From: Pseudomonadota bacterium
GTDB taxonomy: Bacteria; Pseudomonadota; Alphaproteobacteria; JACQOE01
Length of the DNA stretch: 64,000 bases
NCBI GenBank assembly: GCA_016202695.1
Contig: JACQOE010000045.1
Span: forward strand, 22,817 to 86,816
Direction: 5' to 3'
Part shown: one piece after another, positions 1-10,243 of the stretch
Position numbering within the stretch: position 1 is the stretch's first letter
Layout: each line of letters begins with the position of its first letter
Notes under the pieces: model-generated
What the model was told of the DNA's origin: nothing
Database searches by the model: none
The model's input: the letters and a program-made list of their open reading frames with translations, nothing else
Made by a program: the position numbers and the translations under genes

Positions 1-327
<327 letters not shown>

Positions 328-475
328 GCGGCGAGTCTCCCCGACCCGGTTCCGGCGCCGATCGCCCGCCTCCCCGCGGCGATGCCGGGAGGCCGGCCCG
401 ATCCGCGCCGAGCCGGGCGAAAGGATATGTCGGGGCCGGGGGCGCGCTCAAGCCCGCGCCGGCGGGCGCGGCGGC

Positions 476-1928
<1,453 letters not shown>

Positions 1929-1932
1929 GGCC

Positions 1933-1951
1933 GGCGAGCGGCGTGCTCGCC
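1933..1951. terminator. Hairpin in the hemB / CoA-transferase convergent gap
   Basis: The 32-bp gap between the convergent stops of hemB and the CoA-transferase gene holds a perfect 7-bp inverted repeat, GGCGAGC and GCTCGCC, with a 5-base loop. There is no U-tract on either strand, so it may be a weak or Rho-assisted terminator or simply a GC-rich palindrome. Confidence 0.35.
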
Positions 1952-1960
1952 CCGGCTCGC

Positions 1961-3178
1961 TCACACCACCCCCTTCTCCCGAAGGGCCGCGATCTCGGCC
2001 GCGCCCATCCCCAGGAGCCCGGCGAGCACCGCCTCGGTGTGCTGGCCGAGCGTCGGTGGCGGAAGGCGATAGGCGGCCGGCGTCGCCGAGAACCGCATCG
2101 GGCTCGCCATCAGCCTGGCCTTGGCGCCGCCGATGCTCGGGTGGTCCATCTCGATCACCATGCCGCGGGCCTTCACTTGCGGGTCGGCGAAGACCTGGTC
2201 GAGTCGGTTGATCGGCCCGCAGCCGATCTTGAGCCGCTCCAGGTTCTCGATCCACCATTGGGTGGAATGGGCCTTCATCACCGGCGCCAGGGTCTCGGTG
2301 ACGAGCGCCCGGTTCTTGACCCGCGCCGCGTTGGTAGCGAAACGCTCGTCGGCAAGCAGGTTCTCGATGCCGGCGAACTCGCAGAAGCGCTTGAAGGTGG
2401 CATCGTTGCCGACCGAGAGCACGATGTGCCCGTCGGCGGTGGCGAACACCTGGTAAGGAACAATGTTGGGGTGCTGGTTGCCCAGCCGGGTCGGGTTCTC
2501 GCCGGTGGCGAGGTAGTTCATGCCCTGGTTGGCGAGCCAGGCAACGTGGGCGTCGAGCATACCGATGTCGATGAACTGGCCCTCGCCGGTGCGCTCCTTG
2601 TGGCGGACGGCGGCGAGGATGGCGACCGCGGCGTACATCCCGGCCATGAGGTCGGCGATCGGCACCCCCACCTTCATCGGCTCGCCCTCGGGCTCGCCGG
2701 TCAGGCTCATGATTCCGCCCATCGCCTGGACCAGCGAGTCGTAGCCGGGTCGCTCGGCGTAGGGCCCGGTCTGGCCGAAGCCGGTGATCGAACAGTAGAC
2801 GAGGCCGGGGAACGCAGCCCGAAGCTGGTCGTAGGCGAGGCCGTACTTGGCCAGCGCCCCGACCTTGAAGTTCTCGACCAGGATGTTGCACCTAGCGAGG
2901 AGCCGACGGGCGACCGCCTGGCCCTCGGGCTTGGCGATGTCGAGGGTGAGCGAGCGCTTGTTGCGGTTGGCGCCGGCGAAGTAGGCGCTCTCGCCGGTGT
3001 CCTCGCCCTTGTCGTCCTTGAGGTAGGGAGGGGCGAAGCCGCGGGTATCGTCGCCCGCGCCCGGGCGCTCGATCTTGATCACCTCGGCGCCGAGGTCGGC
3101 GAGCATCTGCGTGCACCACGGCCCGGCCAGCACGCGGGTGAGATCGAAGACGCGCAAGCCGTCAAGCAAAGCGGTCAT
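1961..3178 (-). CDS. CaiB/BaiF family CoA transferase
   Basis: A family III CoA transferase of 405 residues, the usual length, which moves CoA between acyl-CoA and free carboxylic acids. It opens with GLRVFDLTRVLAGPWCTQ, and LADLGAEVIKIERPGAGDD is the CoA-binding signature. GVPIADLMAG contains Asp176, the position of the formyl-CoA transferase nucleophile that forms the acyl-anhydride intermediate. The reading frame is open 58 codons further upstream, but the extension is low-complexity and MTALLDGLRVFD is the conserved family start. Substrates cannot be read from the sequence. It is divergent from an aldehyde dehydrogenase, so an acid or aldehyde degradation pairing is plausible but inferred. 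Confidence 0.93.
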   Translation of the reverse strand: MTALLDGLRVFDLTRVLAGPWCTQMLADLGAEVIKIERPGAGDDTRGFAPPYLKDDKGEDTGESAYFAGANRNKRSLTLDIAKPEGQAVARRLLARCNILVENFKVGALAKYGLAYDQLRAAFPGLVYCSITGFGQTGPYAERPGYDSLVQAMGGIMSLTGEPEGEPMKVGVPIADLMAGMYAAVAILAAVRHKERTGEGQFIDIGMLDAHVAWLANQGMNYLATGENPTRLGNQHPNIVPYQVFATADGHIVLSVGNDATFKRFCEFAGIENLLADERFATNAARVKNRALVTETLAPVMKAHSTQWWIENLERLKIGCGPINRLDQVFADPQVKARGMVIEMDHPSIGGAKARLMASPMRFSATPAAYRLPPPTLGQHTEAVLAGLLGMGAAEIAALREKGVV

Positions 3179-3293
3179 CCGTCGCGGTCCTCGTGATGGT
3201 TGCCCCCGGCGGGCGCGTCGGCCGGGCGGCGCCTTCGCGCCCTTTACAGCGGGCGGCCCTGTGCGGAAGGATGAGGCGTTCGCCGCGCGCCCC

Positions 3294-3322
3294 TCTATAG
3301 CAAGGGGGCCCGAGCCCAGCAA
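3294..3322 (-). promoter_or_regulatory. Sigma-70-like promoter for the CoA-transferase gene
   Basis: On the minus strand TTGCTG and TATAGA are separated by exactly 17 bp, within the divergent region upstream of the CoA-transferase gene. The predicted transcript would carry a leader of about 110 nt before the ATG at 3178. That leader length supports the shorter translation start chosen for the gene. Confidence 0.55.
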
Positions 3323-3399
3323 GGCGCCGACCGACACGACCGTGGTGGGCACGCGGGGCGCACCGAACCGTCAACGGCCATGAGCGGAGAGCGAGAGCG

Positions 3400-4896
3400 A
3401 TGAGAAACGTCCTGACACCCATCCTCGATCCCAAGGCGCTCGCCGACGAGATCTCCGGGCACCACTTCATCGACGGGCGCCTGGCGCCGCCGGCCTCGGG
3501 CCAGCTCTTCGACGTGCTCAGCCCGGCCACCCGCGAGGTCGTCGGCCACGCCGCCAAGGGCAACGAGACCGACGTCGATCTCGCGGTCGGCGCGGCGGCC
3601 AAGGCCCAGGGCGAGTGGGCCAAGGTGCCGGCCCGCCAGCGCGGCCGCATGGTGGCCGAGGTCGGCCGCCGGCTCGCCCAGCACGTCGAGGAGCTGGCCC
3701 GGCTGGTCGCCCTCGAGACCGGCAAGGCCATCCGCACTGAGAGCCGGGTCGAGGCCAGGGTGGTCTCGGACATGTTCGAGTTCTTCGGCGGGCTCGGTTC
3801 CGAGATCAAGGGCGAGTCGGTTCCCTTCAGCCCCGACATGCTGACGGTCACGGTGCGCGAGCCGATCGGCGTGGTCGGCGCGATCATGCCCTGGAACCTG
3901 CCGATGATGCTGATGGCGATGAAGGTCGCCCCGGCGATGACCGCGGGCAACGCGGTGGTGGCGAAGGCGGCCGAGGAATCGCCGCTCTCGGCGCTCCGGG
4001 TGGCGCAGATCGCCGGCGAGGTGCTGCCGGCTGGCCTCTTCAACCTCGTCACCGGGTTCGGGCCCGAGTGCGGCATGCCGCTGGTCAAGCATCCCAGGGT
4101 CGGCAAGATCACCTTCACCGGCTCGGTCGAGACCGGCAAGCTGGTCTATGCCGCCGCCGGCGAGAAGCTGATCCCCGTCACCCTCGAGCTCGGCGGCAAG
4201 AGCCCGATGATCGTGATGGCGGACGCCGACATCGAGCGCGCGGTCGACGGCGCGGTCACCGGCATGCGCTTCACCCGCCAGGGCCAGAGCTGCACCGCGG
4301 CGAGCCGCATCTTCGTCCACGAGTCGGTCCACGACGCCTTCCTCGAGAAGCTGAAGGCGAAGGTGGACGCGATGAAGATCGGCGATCCCCTCGACGAGGC
4401 CACCGACATCGGCTGCATCATCTCCGAGCCGCAGTACCGGCGGGTCAACGACTACATCGCCCTCGGCAAGCGGACCGAGGGGGCGGCGACCCATGCCTGC
4501 TCGGCGCTCCCCACCGAGCCCAAGCTCAGGAAGGGCCTGTTCGTGCAGCCGCACATCTTCACCGGGGTCAAGAACTCCTCGCGCCTCTGCCAGGAGGAGA
4601 TCTTCGGCCCGATCACCTGCCTGATCAAATGGCGCGACCAGGACGACGTGATCGCGCAGGCCAACGACAGCAAGTATGGCCTGGCCGCCACCGTCTGGAC
4701 CCGCGACTTGAAGAGCGCGCTCAACGCCACCCGCCGGCTCGAGGCCGGGTTCGTGCAGGTCAACCAGAACCTGGTGGTGCAGCCGAACCTCTCCTACGGC
4801 GGGGTCAAGCAGTCGGGGCTGGGCAAGGAGGCGTCGCTCGAGTCCATGCTCGAGCACTTCACCCACAAGAAGACGGTCATCGTCAACATGGCCTGA
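3400..4896 (+). CDS. Aldehyde dehydrogenase family protein (NAD(P)+ dependent)
   Basis: A 498-residue member of the aldehyde dehydrogenase superfamily, oxidising an aldehyde to the acid. Visible landmarks are PWNLP (N166), FTGSVETGK of the cofactor fold, LELGGKSP with the general base E263, and GQSCTAASR with the nucleophile C298. The usual KPSE cofactor-binding stretch reads KAAEESP. The start ATG follows GGAGAGCGAGAGCG. It is most like betaine- or semialdehyde-type enzymes, but the substrate is not clear. It lies divergent from a CaiB-type CoA transferase and 30 bp upstream of a penicillin-acylase-family gene, with which it may be co-transcribed. Confidence 0.93.
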   Translation: MRNVLTPILDPKALADEISGHHFIDGRLAPPASGQLFDVLSPATREVVGHAAKGNETDVDLAVGAAAKAQGEWAKVPARQRGRMVAEVGRRLAQHVEELARLVALETGKAIRTESRVEARVVSDMFEFFGGLGSEIKGESVPFSPDMLTVTVREPIGVVGAIMPWNLPMMLMAMKVAPAMTAGNAVVAKAAEESPLSALRVAQIAGEVLPAGLFNLVTGFGPECGMPLVKHPRVGKITFTGSVETGKLVYAAAGEKLIPVTLELGGKSPMIVMADADIERAVDGAVTGMRFTRQGQSCTAASRIFVHESVHDAFLEKLKAKVDAMKIGDPLDEATDIGCIISEPQYRRVNDYIALGKRTEGAATHACSALPTEPKLRKGLFVQPHIFTGVKNSSRLCQEEIFGPITCLIKWRDQDDVIAQANDSKYGLAATVWTRDLKSALNATRRLEAGFVQVNQNLVVQPNLSYGGVKQSGLGKEASLESMLEHFTHKKTVIVNMA

Positions 4897-4926
4897 GGCC
4901 GCGCCCGCGGGACCGGGGGCCGAGCC

Positions 4927-7299
4927 GTGGCCGGGCGCGCGCGCCGCTGGGCGCTCGGGGGCCTCGCCGCCCTCCTCGCTCTCCTCGTCCTCGGCGCCGC
5001 CGGCGGCTATGGCTGGCTCCGGCTCTCGCTTCCCGTCGCCTCGGGGCGGATCGCGCTCGCCGGGCCCTCGGCCCCGATCGAGCTGGTGCGCGACGCCGAC
5101 GGGCTTCTCTACGTCTTCGCCGGGAGCGAGGCCGACGCCTATTTCGGGCTCGGCTTCGCCCACGCCCAGGACCGGATGTTCCAGATGGACTTCCTCCGCC
5201 GCCTCGCCGCCGGGCGACTGGCCGAGGTGCTGGGCGCACGCGCGCTTCCCCTCGACCGTTTCATGCGCACGCTCGGCCTCGACCGTCTCGCCACCCAGAA
5301 CAGCGACCGCCTCAGCCCCGAGACCCGCGGCGCGCTCGAGTCCTACGCCGCCGGCGTGAACGCCTATCTCGCCACCCACCGGGGGCCGCCCGCGCCCGAG
5401 TTCGCGCTTCTTGCCTATCGGCCGGCGCGCTGGCGCCCCGCGGATTCACTCCTCTGGGGCCGGCTGATGGCAATGCAGCTCGGCAACAACTGGCGCGACG
5501 AGCTGCTGCGCGCCCGCCTCGCCTCGCGACTTTCCGAGGAACGGCTGCGCGAGCTCTGGCCCGGCAACGGCGACGAGGCGCCCTTGGGCGTGGGCGCGCC
5601 CATCGACCGCGCGGCCATCGAGCGGATCTTCGCCGCCATCCCCGATCCGCTCGTCGCCACGAGCGCCTCCAACATGTGGGCGCTCGACGGCCGCCACACG
5701 GTCTCGGGCAAGCCGCTTCTTGCCAATGATCCCCACCTCGCCTTCGGTTTTCCCGTCCTCTGGTACCTGGCCCGGGTCGAAACCCCGACCCTCACCCTCG
5801 CCGGCGCTACCGTGCCCGGGGTGCCCTTCCACGTCCTCGGCCACAACGGCCGCCTCGCCTGGGCCTTCACCACCACCCACAGCGACACCCAGGACCTGTT
5901 CGTCGAGCGTCAGGCCGAGGGCGATCCCGGGCGCTACCTCGCGCCCGGCGGGCCGACCCCGTTCGCGACCCGCGACGAGACCATCGCCGTCCGCTTCGCC
6001 GGCCCCGAGACCCTGCGGGTGCGCGCGACCCGCCACGGGCCGGTGATCTCGGACCTAGTCGGCGGGGCCGGGCCAGGCCAGGCTCTCGCGCTCGCCGCCA
6101 CCGCGCTTGAGCCCGACGACCGCACGGCCGACGCCCTCTACCGTCTCAACCGCGCCCGCGACTGGCGGGGCGTGCTCGCCGCGCTCGAGTCCTTCCATGC
6201 GCCGCAGCAGAACGTGTTCGTCGCCGACACCGCCGGCGAGATCGGCTTCCTCGCCCCCGGGCGGGTGCCCATCCGCCGCGCCGGCGACGGCTTCGCCCCG
6301 GTCCCCGGCTGGAGCGGCGAGTACGACTGGACCGGCTTCGCCCCCTTCGGCCTCGTTCCCCGCGCCCTCAACCCCCCCTCGGGCCGGCTGGTCAACGCCA
6401 ACAACCGGATCGTGCCCGACGACTACCCCCTGTTTCTCGCCCGCGAGTGGCGGGGAGGCTTCCGCGCTCGGCGAATCGGCGAGCGGCTCGACGCGCTCAA
6501 GGGCGCGGCGGGCGCGGAGGACATGGCCGCCATCCAGATGGACGTGCGCTCGCTGGCCGCAGCCGAGCTTCTGCCCCTGATGACCCGGATCGCGCCCGGC
6601 GACGAGCCCTCGCGCGCGGCGCTGGCGTTGCTCTCCGCCTGGGACGGCGGCATGGCCGCCGACCGGCCCGAGCCCTTGATCTTCGCCGACTGGCTCCGGC
6701 GCTTCACCCGCGCCGCCGTCGCCGACGAGCTGGGCGGCGCCGCCGACGACTACGCCGACGCGCCCCGGCCGGTCTTCGTCGCCCGGGTGCTGGCCGGCGC
6801 CCGCCACTGGTGCGACGATCAAGGAACCGCCGAGGTCGAGACCTGCGAGGCGCTGCTCGCCCGCACCCTGGCGGAGACCGTGGCCACCCTCGGCAAGAAC
6901 TACGGCCCCGACATGGGCGGCTGGCGCTGGGGCGCCGCCCACCGGGCCGAGTTCGCGCATCCCGTCTTCCGTTGGATCCCGGGCCTCAGGGCGCTCACCA
7001 GCCTGACTGTCGAGACCGGCGGAGGCGACGACACGGTGAGCCGCGGCACCTCGCGCCTGGACGACCCGCGCGAGCCCTTCCTCCACATCCACGGCGCCGG
7101 CTATCGCGCCGTCTACGACCTCGCCGATCTCGACCGCTCGCGCTTCATCATCGCCACCGGGCAGTCGGGGAACCCGCTCTCGCCCGTCTCCGACAACCTA
7201 TTCGGGCGCTGGCGCGAGGGCGGCGCGGTCTGGCTCGGCAAGAGCCGCGCTGGGCTGGCCGCTGCCAAGGCCGACATCCTGATCCTGGCCCCGCGGTAG
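4927..7299 (+). CDS. Penicillin acylase family protein (Ntn-hydrolase)
   Basis: A 790-residue amidohydrolase precursor of the penicillin G acylase / acyl-homoserine-lactone acylase family. These enzymes self-cleave into alpha and beta chains in the periplasm. Residues 8-33 form a hydrophobic signal or anchor (LGGLAALLALLVLGAAGG). The beta-chain nucleophile is predicted at S248 in TSASNMWALDG, followed by GKPLLANDPHL, a family signature. GFAHAQDRMFQMDFLRR lies in the alpha chain. The start is GTG; a downstream ATG would lose the signal. Family substrates include beta-lactams, acyl-homoserine lactones and acyl-peptides, and sequence alone does not say which. It follows the aldehyde dehydrogenase by 30 bp. 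Confidence 0.9.
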   Translation: MAGRARRWALGGLAALLALLVLGAAGGYGWLRLSLPVASGRIALAGPSAPIELVRDADGLLYVFAGSEADAYFGLGFAHAQDRMFQMDFLRRLAAGRLAEVLGARALPLDRFMRTLGLDRLATQNSDRLSPETRGALESYAAGVNAYLATHRGPPAPEFALLAYRPARWRPADSLLWGRLMAMQLGNNWRDELLRARLASRLSEERLRELWPGNGDEAPLGVGAPIDRAAIERIFAAIPDPLVATSASNMWALDGRHTVSGKPLLANDPHLAFGFPVLWYLARVETPTLTLAGATVPGVPFHVLGHNGRLAWAFTTTHSDTQDLFVERQAEGDPGRYLAPGGPTPFATRDETIAVRFAGPETLRVRATRHGPVISDLVGGAGPGQALALAATALEPDDRTADALYRLNRARDWRGVLAALESFHAPQQNVFVADTAGEIGFLAPGRVPIRRAGDGFAPVPGWSGEYDWTGFAPFGLVPRALNPPSGRLVNANNRIVPDDYPLFLAREWRGGFRARRIGERLDALKGAAGAEDMAAIQMDVRSLAAAELLPLMTRIAPGDEPSRAALALLSAWDGGMAADRPEPLIFADWLRRFTRAAVADELGGAADDYADAPRPVFVARVLAGARHWCDDQGTAEVETCEALLARTLAETVATLGKNYGPDMGGWRWGAAHRAEFAHPVFRWIPGLRALTSLTVETGGGDDTVSRGTSRLDDPREPFLHIHGAGYRAVYDLADLDRSRFIIATGQSGNPLSPVSDNLFGRWREGGAVWLGKSRAGLAAAKADILILAPR

Positions 7300-7375
7300 C
7301 GGTCCGCGCGCCCCATGCGCCGGGGCGGGGCGGCACGGCCTTCCCCCGCCCGCGACGCTCGGGCAGGATGGGGCC

Positions 7376-8623
7376 ATGGCCAAGCTCGCCGTCGACTCCG
7401 ACGATGTCGCCCGCGCCGCCGGCGCGATCGCCGCGGGTATCTCCCGCACGCCCACCGTCTCGCACGCCGCGCTCTCCGAGGCGCTGGGCTGCGAGGTCCA
7501 CCTCAAGCTCGAGACTCTGCAGCGGACCGGGTCGTTCAAGGCCCGCGGCTCGCTCAACCGGCTGCTCGCGCTCTCGCCCGCCGAGCGCAAGGCCGGCGTG
7601 CTTGCCGCCTCGGCCGGCAATCACGCGCAAGGCGTGGCCTATCACGCCGGCCGGCTCGGAATCCCGGCCAGCATCGTCATGCCCGAAGGCACCGCCTTCG
7701 CCAAGATCCGGCGCACCGAAGCCTACGGAGCCGAGGTCATCCTGTTCGGCGAGAGCGTCGCCGATTCAGCCGTCCGCGCGGCCGAGATCGCGGCGAAGCG
7801 CGGGGCGGTGATGGTGCATCCTTACGACGATCCTCTGATCATCGCCGGCCAGGGCACCCTCGCCCTCGAGCTCCTGGAGGACGCCCCCGACCTCGACGGC
7901 CTCATCGTCCCCGTCGGCGGCGGCGGACTGATCGCCGGGATCGCGGTTGCGGCCAAGGCGCAGAGCCCCGGGATCGAGGTGATCGGAGTCGAGGCCGAGC
8001 AGTACCCCTCGATGTACGAGGCGATCCACGGCCTCGCGCCCAGCTCGGCCGGCCAGACGCTGGCCGACGGAATCGCGGTCAAGCGGCCGGGCGCGCTCAC
8101 CCGCCCGATCGTCGAGGCCCTGGTCGCCGACATCCTGCTCGTCGGCGAGGCCGAGATCGAGCGAGCGGTCGACCTCCTCGCGACGCTCCCCAAGGTGGTG
8201 GCGGAGGGCGCCGGCGCGGTGCCGGTGGCGGCGCTCCTTGCCCAGGGCGCCCGCTTCAAGGGCCGCCGGCTGGGGCTGGTGATCTCGGGCGGCAACATCG
8301 ACCGGCGGCTCCTCGCCTCGGTGCTGATGCGGGCGCTGGTGCGCGAGGGACAGGTGGTGCGGCTTCGGATCGAGATCCCGGACCAGCCCGGGCGGCTGTC
8401 GGGCGCCGCCGGGCTGATCGGCCGCTTCGGCGGCAACATCATCGAGATCCACCACCAGCGCCTGTTCCAGGACGTGCCGGTGAAGCTCGCCGAGCTCGAC
8501 GTGGTGGTTGAGACCCGCGATCCCGGGCACGTGCGCGAGCTGATCGCCGCCCTCGAAGAGGCGGGCTATCCCACCCGCCGGCTCCGGATCACCCGCGAGG
8601 ACGAGACCGCGCGCGAGGGCTGA
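7376..8623 (+). CDS. ilvA: Threonine ammonia-lyase (threonine dehydratase), ACT-containing
   Basis: A PLP enzyme converting threonine to 2-oxobutanoate and ammonia, the first committed step to isoleucine. At 415 residues it has the fold-type II catalytic domain: Schiff-base lysine K55 in TGSFKARGS, SAGNHAQGVAYHA, and the PLP phosphate loop VPVGGGGLIAGI. A single C-terminal ACT domain (about 330-405, starting RLRIEIPDQPGRLSG) suggests allosteric control. The length fits the short ilvA/tdcB-plus-ACT class rather than the 510-residue E. coli IlvA. The gene is 76 bp after the acylase and convergent with the flavin reductase; their stop codons are 3 bp apart. Confidence 0.93.
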   Translation: MAKLAVDSDDVARAAGAIAAGISRTPTVSHAALSEALGCEVHLKLETLQRTGSFKARGSLNRLLALSPAERKAGVLAASAGNHAQGVAYHAGRLGIPASIVMPEGTAFAKIRRTEAYGAEVILFGESVADSAVRAAEIAAKRGAVMVHPYDDPLIIAGQGTLALELLEDAPDLDGLIVPVGGGGLIAGIAVAAKAQSPGIEVIGVEAEQYPSMYEAIHGLAPSSAGQTLADGIAVKRPGALTRPIVEALVADILLVGEAEIERAVDLLATLPKVVAEGAGAVPVAALLAQGARFKGRRLGLVISGGNIDRRLLASVLMRALVREGQVVRLRIEIPDQPGRLSGAAGLIGRFGGNIIEIHHQRLFQDVPVKLAELDVVVETRDPGHVRELIAALEEAGYPTRRLRITREDETAREG

Positions 8624-8626
8624 TGA

Positions 8627-9139
8627 TCAGACCGGCGCCGGGGCGCACGGCGCGTCCGGCTCGGCCAGGCCCTGATAGCGCCGGCCGTAGAAGACCAGCG
8701 GCCGGCCCCGGCGGATGGGTCCGATCCAGTCCACCCGTCCCAGGAGGATCATGTGATCGCCGCGGTCGAGGCGCTCCTCGACGCCGCACCCCAGGCTGAC
8801 GAGCGAGCCCGGGATCAGCGGGCAACCGTGGGGCGAGAGGGTGTAGGGAATCCCGCTCCAGTCGGTGGCCTGGCTGAGCGAGAAGCGCACCGAAAGGGCC
8901 TCCTGCTCCTCGGCCAGCACATTGACCGCGAAGTGGCCCACCTCGCGGAAGGCGCGCCAGTGGCGGCTCTGGTCGCCGACGCAGAAGAGCACCAGCGGCG
9001 GCGCCAGCGACACCGAGGCGAAGGAGTTGACGGTCATGCCGATCGGCCGGCCGCAACCAGGGGCGGCGGTGATCACCGTGATCCCGGTGGCGAAGCGGCC
9101 GAGCGCCCTGCGGAACTCGTCGGGGTTCACGTCTGCCAT
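8627..9139 (-). CDS. Flavin reductase family protein
   Basis: A 170-residue FMN-binding split-barrel protein of the flavin reductase (HpaC/FlaRed) family, which uses NAD(P)H to reduce free flavin for a partner monooxygenase. Characteristic segments are FRRALGRFATGITVITA, GMTVNSFASVSLAPPLVLFCV, VNVLAEEQ and GRVDWIGP. The frame stays open for some 450 codons upstream, but the conserved start is MADVNPDEFRRALGRF at 9139, preceded by GGGAGGCGCCGC. No monooxygenase gene is adjacent, so the partner is unknown. Confidence 0.88.
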   Translation of the reverse strand: MADVNPDEFRRALGRFATGITVITAAPGCGRPIGMTVNSFASVSLAPPLVLFCVGDQSRHWRAFREVGHFAVNVLAEEQEALSVRFSLSQATDWSGIPYTLSPHGCPLIPGSLVSLGCGVEERLDRGDHMILLGRVDWIGPIRRGRPLVFYGRRYQGLAEPDAPCAPAPV

Positions 9140-9385
9140 GCGGCGCCTCCCGTCGCGCCGGGCCAGGATAGAGCATGATCTTCCCGGATTGAATTGTCTG
9201 CGTTGCGTCCCGGCGAGGCGATCCGCCAGGCGCGACGCGACGGGCGATGCGGGAGCACCGGCCGAGCGGCGCAACGCCGCGCCCGCCGCTCGCCGGCAAG
9301 GGGCCCCCTTGCCTTCGGGGGGCGTTCTCCTCGAAACTGCCTTCTCTGGACGGCGGACGGCGACCAACCCAGTCCCGAATCGGCG

Positions 9386-10243
9386 ATGAGCTTCAAGTCC
9401 CTCAAGCGGCCCCAGTACTTCTTCACCACCGCGCCCCTCCCCTGCCCCTACATTCCCGGGCGCCTGGAGAGGAAAGTGGTGACCGAGCTCTACGGCGCCG
9501 AGGCGCGCGTCCTGCACGACCAGCTCTCGCAGGTGGGATTCCGCCGCAGTCACAACATCGCCTACAGCCCGGTCTGCCCGGGCTGCAACGCCTGCATCCC
9601 GGTGCGGGTGGCGGCGGGCGAGTTCGTGCCCGGGCGCACCATGCGCCGCCTGTGGCGGCTCAACGCCGATCTTGCCGTCGACGAGGTTGCCCCGCGCGCC
9701 AGCTCCGAGCAGTTCGATCTGTTCGCGCGCTATCAGCGCTCGCGCCACGGCGATGGCGACATGGCCACCATGGGCTTCTATGACTACCGCTCCATGATCG
9801 AGGACTCGCCGATCGACACCCGCCTGGTCGAGTTTCGCGACCGGTCGCGGCGGCTGGTCGCCTGCTGCCTGACCGACTACGTCTGCGACGGGCTGTCGGC
9901 GGTCTACAGCTTCTTCGAGCCGGAGGAGGCGGGCCGCAGCCTCGGCACCTTCATGATCCTGTGGCTGATCGAGCGCGCGCGCGCCGACCGGCTGCCCTAC
10001 GTCTACCTCGGCTACTGGGTGCGCGAGAGCCGCAAGATGGCCTATAAGTCCCGGTTCCGGCCGATCGAGGCGCTGGCCGGGGGCGCCTGGCGCCGGCTCG
10101 CCGCCGACGAGGCCGGGGAGACGCGCCCGCGCGGGCGGGGCGATCCCCGCTCTCCCGCGGTCGGGGCGAAGGCGGCGCGGCCCAGTCTCACGCCGGAGGG
10201 AATGAATTTCGAGAAGGGAGATCAGGTCGATGAAGAGACGTGA
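9386..10243 (+). CDS. bpt: Arginyl-tRNA--protein transferase (Ate/Bpt family)
   Basis: Transfers an amino acid from charged tRNA to the N-terminus of proteins, marking them for ClpAP through the N-degron pathway. The 285-residue product has the ATE N-domain with C20, C64, C67 and C70 (SPVCPGCNACIPVRV) and the C-domain motifs GDMATMGFYDY, DGLSAVYSFF, YVYLGYWV and KMAYKSRFRP. The conserved protein ends near WRRLA. About 45 further residues rich in Arg, Gly and Pro follow and run 14 bp into dctP, so the tail is atypical. The ATG at 9386 begins the conserved MSFKSLKRPQYFFTT. Substrate class (Leu or Arg) is inferred from the family. Confidence 0.92.
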   Translation: MSFKSLKRPQYFFTTAPLPCPYIPGRLERKVVTELYGAEARVLHDQLSQVGFRRSHNIAYSPVCPGCNACIPVRVAAGEFVPGRTMRRLWRLNADLAVDEVAPRASSEQFDLFARYQRSRHGDGDMATMGFYDYRSMIEDSPIDTRLVEFRDRSRRLVACCLTDYVCDGLSAVYSFFEPEEAGRSLGTFMILWLIERARADRLPYVYLGYWVRESRKMAYKSRFRPIEALAGGAWRRLAADEAGETRPRGRGDPRSPAVGAKAARPSLTPEGMNFEKGDQVDEET

